From: Mesorhizobium shangrilense
Lineage (GTDB): Bacteria > Pseudomonadota > Alphaproteobacteria > Rhizobiales > Rhizobiaceae
NCBI RefSeq assembly: GCF_028826155.1
Contig: NZ_JAQGPN010000001.1
Span: 4,097,501 to 4,161,500, forward strand
Direction of reading: 5' to 3'
Length of the DNA stretch: 64,000 nt
The first letter of the stretch is position 1, and each line of letters begins with the position of its first letter. The notes under the pieces were generated by a model. That model made no database searches. It was not told where the DNA came from and saw only the letters and a list, made by a program, of their open reading frames with translations. Position numbers and translations under genes: made by a program. Positions 58,840-64,000 of this stretch are shown in pieces.

Positions 58840-59757
58840 CTAGTAGCCCAGCAGGAACGGATTGAATGCCGCGCGGCGGAACTTGGTCTCACGCATCAGG
58901 AGGTCGATGCCGAGGCTGCCGACATCGTCGGCGAACGGATCGAGCGACACGTCCTTCTGCTGGTTGAATATCTTCACGTAGCAGCTGCATTCGTCACAGG
59001 TTTCCGCCTTGATCGTGCCCGGCCCGTCCTCGATCTCCTGATAGCGGATGCCTTTCGTCGAGGAACAGATCGCGCATTTGATGCGCACGTGATGCCACAG
59101 CGTCCCGCATAGGGCGCAGGAGCAGAAGCGCGCGCCGCCTGCCTGCGGCCAGCCGACGATGACCGAACTGACCGGCGGCCCGCCACAGGCCGGGCAGGCC
59201 CCGTCTCCGACCGCCTTCAGCCGGCGCTCCGGCAGCGTCGACGCGGCGCGCGCGAAATGGAGTTGCAGGGCGGCGGCGACATAGGCGTATTCCGCCATCG
59301 ATTCCGCAGGCACCGAATCCGCCATCAGGTCGCCGACGACAGAAGACATGCGGGCATGGTCATAGGCAGCTACCGCCGAGAGCGCGGATTGCGCCACAGC
59401 CGGCTTGTCCCCGCTCTCCAGCGCGCCGAACAGCCTATCGCTCAGCGATCGAAAGTCGTCGCCGGGCCGGAACGCATTGCGGTCGAGCGGCGGCATGCCG
59501 AACGCGACGGAGCGGTCGAGCTTCTCCTCGTCCATCGCTTCGGGTTCGGGCAGAGCTTCGGCAACCGCCTGCTGCGCTTCGGCTATCGCCGCCATGAAGC
59601 CGAGATAGGGTCCTATACCATCGGAATGTTCGAGTTGGCGAAACCGCCTTGCGCGACGCTCGAAGAGGCGAGCCGGCTCCGGCACGCGGGCGAAGGGGGG
59701 CGACTTGACCTCGCCAATCGCCGTCATGTCTCCCGCAACGGGTATTCTACGGGGCAT
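58840..59757 (-). CDS. fdhE: Formate dehydrogenase accessory protein FdhE
   Basis: A 305-residue cytoplasmic protein needed for active respiratory formate dehydrogenase. Its rubredoxin-like metal sites are seen as CPACGGPPVSSV, FCSCALCGTLWHHVRIKC-AIC and ETCDECSCYVKIF. An N-terminal helical region carries the typical FARVPEPARLFERRARRFRQ. It lies between fdoI and selA, so enzyme maturation and Sec synthesis are encoded together. Confidence 0.94.
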   Translation of the reverse strand: MPRRIPVAGDMTAIGEVKSPPFARVPEPARLFERRARRFRQLEHSDGIGPYLGFMAAIAEAQQAVAEALPEPEAMDEEKLDRSVAFGMPPLDRNAFRPGDDFRSLSDRLFGALESGDKPAVAQSALSAVAAYDHARMSSVVGDLMADSVPAESMAEYAYVAAALQLHFARAASTLPERRLKAVGDGACPACGGPPVSSVIVGWPQAGGARFCSCALCGTLWHHVRIKCAICSSTKGIRYQEIEDGPGTIKAETCDECSCYVKIFNQQKDVSLDPFADDVGSLGIDLLMRETKFRRAAFNPFLLGY

Positions 59758-59803
59758 TCACTCCTCCACGAGCCGCACGGGCCACGCGGCATTCTAGGGT
59801 AAC

Positions 59804-59827
59804 GCCCGGCGTGCTGTCACGCCGGGC
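59804..59827. repeat. Intercistronic hairpin between fdoI and fdhE
   Basis: Ten-base perfect arms GCCCGGCGTG and CACGCCGGGC with loop CTGT fill the only sizeable gap (85 bases) in the operon. On the minus strand only two T residues follow, so partial termination, RNA processing or mRNA stabilisation are more likely than full termination. Confidence 0.7.
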
Positions 59828-59842
59828 CAAGTTCGAGCCAGA

Positions 59843-60589
59843 TCAGGCGGACTTGCCGCTGTCCGGCCGGTCGTCCCGCTTGCCGTAGGCGGCGAGCGCC
59901 CGCAGCCACTTGCGATGGTGCCGCCACGCCCATCCGCCGCTGACACTGCCGCGCGTCATCGCGCGGAACGTGCCCTGCACCCAGAAGGCGGCATACACGT
60001 GGATGATCCACACGCAGATGATGGCCACCGCGGCGATCGAATGGATCAGCACGGCGACGCGCATCTGCGGAATGGTCAGGTAGTCGGCGAAATACTGTTC
60101 CCACACGCCGAGGCCGGACAGGATCAGGACCACGATCAGGATCGACATCGCCCAGAACACGAACTTCTGACCAGCATTGTACTTGCCGACCTCGGGAAGC
60201 TTCTCCTCGTTGGCTCTCAACACGTCGCCGATGCGGGCGGCCCACTGCGCATCCTCCCGCGCCGGCAGATTCAGCCGGAAGAACCGGATGAACAGGCCGG
60301 CGAAGGAGAAGAACAGCACGACGCCGATCCATGGATGGATTGCCCGCGTCCACTGCCCGCCACCGAACAGGCTCGTCAGCCAGAAGAGCGAGGGGTGGAA
60401 GAGCGCCAGCCCCGACAGCGCCAGCAGGACCAGGCTGATCGCCGTGATCCAGTGGTTGAGGCGCGCCCATCCGGTGTAGCGGTCGACCACCACCTCCCGG
60501 CCGACCCGCAGCCGGTCGCTGCGATCGAAGTCGGCCTTGGTGACCGGCTGTGCGGGTCGATCGTGCCCGTGCATGGTACTGTCGGTCAT
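59843..60589 (-). CDS. fdoI: Formate dehydrogenase cytochrome b subunit
   Basis: A 248-residue membrane subunit that binds two b haems and passes electrons from the Fe-S subunit to quinone. It has four helices with conserved haem His residues ([53 protein letters not shown]). The N-terminal tail of about 45 residues is longer than in E. coli FdnI. Its ATG overlaps the fdoH stop by four bases. Confidence 0.95.
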   Translation of the reverse strand: MTDSTMHGHDRPAQPVTKADFDRSDRLRVGREVVVDRYTGWARLNHWITAISLVLLALSGLALFHPSLFWLTSLFGGGQWTRAIHPWIGVVLFFSFAGLFIRFFRLNLPAREDAQWAARIGDVLRANEEKLPEVGKYNAGQKFVFWAMSILIVVLILSGLGVWEQYFADYLTIPQMRVAVLIHSIAAVAIICVWIIHVYAAFWVQGTFRAMTRGSVSGGWAWRHHRKWLRALAAYGKRDDRPDSGKSA

Positions 60590-61563
60590 GACAGCGGCTC
60601 CTGGCCCGGGTCGAGAGGCTCCGCGCCGGGCGCATTCCTGGCCAGGCGACGCGCCTCCTCGTCATCCTCGACCGATACCCGGTTGCGTCCGGAGATCGCC
60701 ATGTGGACGACACCGGCGGCGGCCGCGATGCCCATCACGGCGAGACCGGCATACTTGGTCACGCCCTTCCAGGCCTCGACCACTGGCGAGATCCGCGGCT
60801 CGTCCGGCAGGCCGGCATAGATCGACGGCTTGTCGGCGTGATGCAGCACATACATGACGTGCGTCCCGCCGACGCCCGGCGGATCGTAGAGGCCTGCATT
60901 GGCGAAGCCGCGCGAGTTCAGGTCCTTGATCCGCTCGGCGGCGTGCGCCTTCATCTCCTCCTTGGTGCCGAAGACGATCGCCTTGGTCGGGCAGGCCTTG
61001 GCGCAGGCCGGCCCCTGGCCCACCGCGATGCGGTCGGAGCAGAGCGTGCACTTGTAGGCTCGGCTGTCGACCTTGGAGATGCGCGGGATGTCGAACGGAC
61101 AGCCCTTTACGCAGTAACCGCAGCCGATGCAGTTCTCCTTCACGAAGTCGACGACGCCGTTTGAGTACTGCACGATCGCGCCGGGCGCTGGGCAGGCCTT
61201 GAGGCAGCCAGGATCGGCGCAGTGCATGCAGCCGTCCTTGCGGATGAGCCACTCGAGATTGTCCGTCTCGGGATTCACCCACTCGGTGAAGCGCATCAGC
61301 GTGAAGGTGTTCGGCGTCAGGTCATGCGGATTGTCGTAGACACCCGTGTTGACGCCGACTTCCTCGCGCAGGTCGTTCCATTCGAGGCATGCCGACTGGC
61401 AGGCCTTGCAGCCGATGCACTTCGACACGTCGATGAGCTTCGCGACCGGCTCGAGCTGGCGAGCCGGAGCAGGCACGGTGGATGCGGACCGCCGGATATA
61501 GTCCTGCGGCCCCATCTGCATGGCGGTGTCCGGGGCGACGGGAGGATTGACGTTGATGGTCAT
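60586..61563 (-). CDS. fdoH: Formate dehydrogenase iron-sulfur subunit
   Basis: A 325-residue subunit with four [4Fe-4S] motifs: [44 protein letters not shown] and CTLCSDRI with CAKACP. A C-terminal membrane helix (about 270-290, [20 protein letters not shown]) anchors it facing the periplasm, as in FdnH/FdoH. It is 14 bases downstream of fdoG and overlaps fdoI. Confidence 0.97.
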   Translation of the reverse strand: MTINVNPPVAPDTAMQMGPQDYIRRSASTVPAPARQLEPVAKLIDVSKCIGCKACQSACLEWNDLREEVGVNTGVYDNPHDLTPNTFTLMRFTEWVNPETDNLEWLIRKDGCMHCADPGCLKACPAPGAIVQYSNGVVDFVKENCIGCGYCVKGCPFDIPRISKVDSRAYKCTLCSDRIAVGQGPACAKACPTKAIVFGTKEEMKAHAAERIKDLNSRGFANAGLYDPPGVGGTHVMYVLHHADKPSIYAGLPDEPRISPVVEAWKGVTKYAGLAVMGIAAAAGVVHMAISGRNRVSVEDDEEARRLARNAPGAEPLDPGQEPLS

Positions 61564-61577
61564 GGCTCAATCCTCCC

Positions 61578-64000
61578 TCATGCCGTCGCCGGTCCGTCGG
61601 ACCGTTCGATGTTGACGAGGAACGCCTTGAACTCCGGCGTCTCGATGTTCGCATCGCCGACGAATGGGGTCAGCGAGTTCGGCCCCATGCCGTTGCGGGC
61701 CGCGCCCATGAAGCCCCAGTGCAGCGGGATGCCGACGATGTGCACCGGCTTGCCGTCGCACATCAGCGTCTGGATGCGCTTGGTGACAACCGCCTTGGCG
61801 AAGACCGTGCCGCGCTTGTTCCACACCCGGCACCAGCCGCCCTTGTCGATGCCCTTCTCCGCCGCGAGCGCTTCCGAGATCTCGACAAAGAATTCCGGCT
61901 GAAGGACGGCGTTCACCCAGACGTGCTTGGTCCAGTAGTGGAAGTGCTCGGTGAGGCGGTAGGAGGTCGCCGCATAGGGGAACTCCGCCGCGTCGCCGAA
62001 GGTATCGCGGTCGTTCTTGAAGACGCGGGCCACCGGATTGCCCCGGATCTCCGGCGCAATGACGTTGGCCACGGGCGACTCGAACGGCTCGTAGTGCACC
62101 GGGAACGGCCCGTCGCGCATCATGCCGCGGGTGAACAGTCGGGACTGTCCCTCCGGGTTCATGATGAACGGCCCGACATCGCGCGGATTGGACGTCGGCG
62201 GGATATCCGGCACGTCGTAGCCGGCCCACTTCTGCCCGTCCCACTCGATCAGCTTGCGGCTCGGGTCCCAGGCCTTGCCGTCGAGGTTGGCCGAGGCGCG
62301 GTTGTAGAGGATGCGCCTGTTGGCCGGCCACGAGAACGCCCACTTGGAATAGGCGCCCGTCTCGTCCGGATCGGTGTTGTCGCGCCGCGCCATCATGTTG
62401 CCGGCCTCGGTGAAGCTACCGGAGTAGATCCAGCAGCCGCTGGCGGTCGAGCCGTCGGCGCGCAGCGCCGCGAAGCCCGGAAGCTGCTTGCCGGCCTCGA
62501 CCAGGACCTTGGTCGGGTCGTTCGGATCGCGAAGTTCTGTGACGGCGTAGCCGTTCATCTCCTTCGTGATCTCGTCCGACGTTGGCGCGCCCGGATCGGC
62601 ATAGGGCCAGTGCAGGTTGACAATGGCGTCCGGGAACGGGCCGCCCTCGTCCTGGCAGAGCTTCTTCAGCCGCAGATACAGCTGCGCCATGATCCAGGTG
62701 TCGTGCTTGGCCTCGCCAGGCGGGTTCTGCGCCGGCCAGTGCCACTGCAGCCAGCGGCCGGAGTTGACCAGCGCGCCCTCGTCCTCGGCAAAGCAGGTCG
62801 ACGGAAGCTGGTACACCTCCGTCTGGATCGAGGCCGTTTCCACGTCGTTGTAGACGCCGTGGTTCTCCCAGAAGCGCGCCGTCTCCGTCTCCAGCGGATC
62901 GATGATCACCAGGAACTTGAGCTTCCCGAGAGAGCGCGTGATCTTGCCGCGATCCGGGAAGGCGAGCAGCGGGTTGAAGCCCTGGCAGAAGTAGCCGTGC
63001 ATCTGCCCCTGGTCCATCATCTCGAAGGCCCGCAGAACATCGTAGGCCGGCAGGTCGAGCTTCGGCAGGTAGTCATAGGCGAAGTCGTTCTGTGGCGTCG
63101 CCGCCGAGCCCCACATCGCCTTCATGAAGGAGACGAAGAACTTCGGGTAGTTCTGCCAGTAGCTGATCTGGTTCGGCCGGAGCGGCTTGAACCCGCGCGA
63201 GCCGATATAGGTTGCGTAGTCGACCTCCCTTTCGGTCGGAATGTTGAGATAGCCCGGGATCAGGTTCGACATCAGCCCGATGTCGGTCAGGCCCTGGATG
63301 TTGGAGTGGCCGCGGAGCGCGTTCATGCCGCCGCCGCGCACGCCGATATTACCCAGGATCAGCTGCAGCATCGCCATGGAGCGGATGTTCTGCGAGCCTT
63401 TCGAGTGCTGCGTCCAGCCCAGCGCGTACATCGACGTCATCGTCTTCGTCGGCGTCGAGCATTCCGAGATCATCTCGGCCACCTTCAGGAACTTGTCCTT
63501 GGGGGTGCCGCAGATGCGCTCCACCATCTCGGGCGTGTAGGTCGCGACGTGAGCCTTCAGGAGGTTCCAGACGCAACGCGGGTTCTGCAGCGTCTCGTCG
63601 ACGACGGCAAAGCCGTCCTCGCCGATCTCGTAGTCCCACGTCGCCCGGTCGTATTCGCGCTTCTCCGCGTCGTAGCCGGTGAAGAGGCCGTCCTTGTAGG
63701 TGAAGCCTTCCTTCACGATGTAGGCGGCGTTGGTGAAGGCGCGCACGTAATCCCACTGCACCTTGTCGTTCTGGATGCAGTAGTTGATGACGCCGAGCAG
63801 GAAGGCGATATCCGTCCCCTGCCGGATCGGCGCGTAATAGTCGGCGACCGACGCCGAGCGCGTGAAGCGCGGATCGACGACGATCAGCTTGGCGCCACGG
63901 TTTGCCTTGGCCTCCGTGACCCACTTGAAACCGCAGGGATGCGCTTCGGCGGCATTGCCGCCCATGATGACCACCAAATCCGTGTTACGGATATCCGTCC
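61578..64000 (-). CDS. fdoG: Formate dehydrogenase catalytic subunit (partial; Sec codon expected outside)
   Basis: At least 806 codons of the molybdenum/tungsten bis-MGD catalytic subunit, open to the right edge. It matches FdnG/FdoG from just after the selenocysteine region: DLVVIMGGNAAEAHPCGFKW, VVDPRFTRSASVADYYAPIR, LGWTQHSKGSQNIRSMAMLQ, NALRGHSNIQGLTD and TYRLTEHFHYWTKHVWVNA. In E. coli FdnG the active-site Sec196 precedes this segment by a few dozen residues, so its UGA would lie just beyond 64000. An internal ATG (near 63977) is not the real start. The downstream selA, selB and selC fit a selenoprotein. Confidence 0.96.
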   Translation of the reverse strand, partial: TDIRNTDLVVIMGGNAAEAHPCGFKWVTEAKANRGAKLIVVDPRFTRSASVADYYAPIRQGTDIAFLLGVINYCIQNDKVQWDYVRAFTNAAYIVKEGFTYKDGLFTGYDAEKREYDRATWDYEIGEDGFAVVDETLQNPRCVWNLLKAHVATYTPEMVERICGTPKDKFLKVAEMISECSTPTKTMTSMYALGWTQHSKGSQNIRSMAMLQLILGNIGVRGGGMNALRGHSNIQGLTDIGLMSNLIPGYLNIPTEREVDYATYIGSRGFKPLRPNQISYWQNYPKFFVSFMKAMWGSAATPQNDFAYDYLPKLDLPAYDVLRAFEMMDQGQMHGYFCQGFNPLLAFPDRGKITRSLGKLKFLVIIDPLETETARFWENHGVYNDVETASIQTEVYQLPSTCFAEDEGALVNSGRWLQWHWPAQNPPGEAKHDTWIMAQLYLRLKKLCQDEGGPFPDAIVNLHWPYADPGAPTSDEITKEMNGYAVTELRDPNDPTKVLVEAGKQLPGFAALRADGSTASGCWIYSGSFTEAGNMMARRDNTDPDETGAYSKWAFSWPANRRILYNRASANLDGKAWDPSRKLIEWDGQKWAGYDVPDIPPTSNPRDVGPFIMNPEGQSRLFTRGMMRDGPFPVHYEPFESPVANVIAPEIRGNPVARVFKNDRDTFGDAAEFPYAATSYRLTEHFHYWTKHVWVNAVLQPEFFVEISEALAAEKGIDKGGWCRVWNKRGTVFAKAVVTKRIQTLMCDGKPVHIVGIPLHWGFMGAARNGMGPNSLTPFVGDANIETPEFKAFLVNIERSDGPATA

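Noticed and set aside
63977..63979. The internal ATG of fdoG as the gene start.
   Set aside because: The frame continues open upstream to the window edge with residues that align to FdnG, so the start lies outside.

Overview
The window reads as chromosome of an alphaproteobacterium of the Hyphomicrobiales, most like Mesorhizobium and its relatives. The grounds are the uniformly high G+C, a split F0 operon with an AtpI and a b' subunit, a BacA/SbmA peptide importer whose N-terminus resembles rhizobial BacA, dense LysR regulators and tripartite (TctABC) carboxylate transporters. No insertion sequence, CRISPR array or phage gene was recognised. Species identity is an inference.

Region by region. 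1-2 kb: F0 part of ATP synthase (atpI-atpB-atpE-b', the last cut by the window edge). 2-13 kb: SleB-type hydrolase, Der GTPase with a YfgM-like partner, NnrU, a polysaccharide-deacetylase-like protein, BacA, a small-ORF/MFS pair facing a LysR gene, an M29 aminopeptidase and an ArsC/Spx-like protein. 13.5-15 kb: two tandem Rnk/GreA-like proteins. 15-32 kb: housekeeping (guaA, MTA/SAH nucleosidase, PaaI-type thioesterase, tspO, rsmB family, aqpZ, guaB, rlmE, ppx/gppA), a divergent katG/oxyR pair and a DHA2-type exporter. A tRNA-Gln(CTG) lies at 33.0 kb.

33.3-40 kb: a sulfate-ester module. A formylglycine-generating enzyme is divergent from gntR, an SsuABC/TauABC-like importer and a cytoplasmic sulfatase with a CSPTR motif. 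An 18-bp perfect palindrome sits between the divergent genes. 40.3-49.2 kb: one minus-strand operon holding two complete TctABC transporters around a 4-oxalomesaconate hydratase (LigJ), an RraA-type aldolase (LigK/GalC-like) and a 4,5-dihydroxyphthalate-decarboxylase-like protein, facing a LysR protein with two HTH domains. No ring-cleavage dioxygenase is present. 50.8-53.7 kb: a LysR gene divergent from an L-cysteate sulfo-lyase/D-cysteine desulfhydrase homologue, followed by an Asp/Glu racemase.

53.8-64 kb: a compact selenocysteine and formate dehydrogenase operon on the minus strand, fdoG(partial)-fdoH-fdoI-fdhE-selA-SEL1 protein-selB/selC-orf1-orf2. The tRNA-Sec gene lies wholly inside the selB reading frame: its 96 bases are exactly 32 sense codons. 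The selB stop then overlaps the start of an unrecognised ORF. If the operon is transcribed as one RNA, maturing tRNA-Sec would cut the selB message before its stop codon. This arrangement, with two uncharacterised ORFs coupled behind it, is the most interesting thing in the window.
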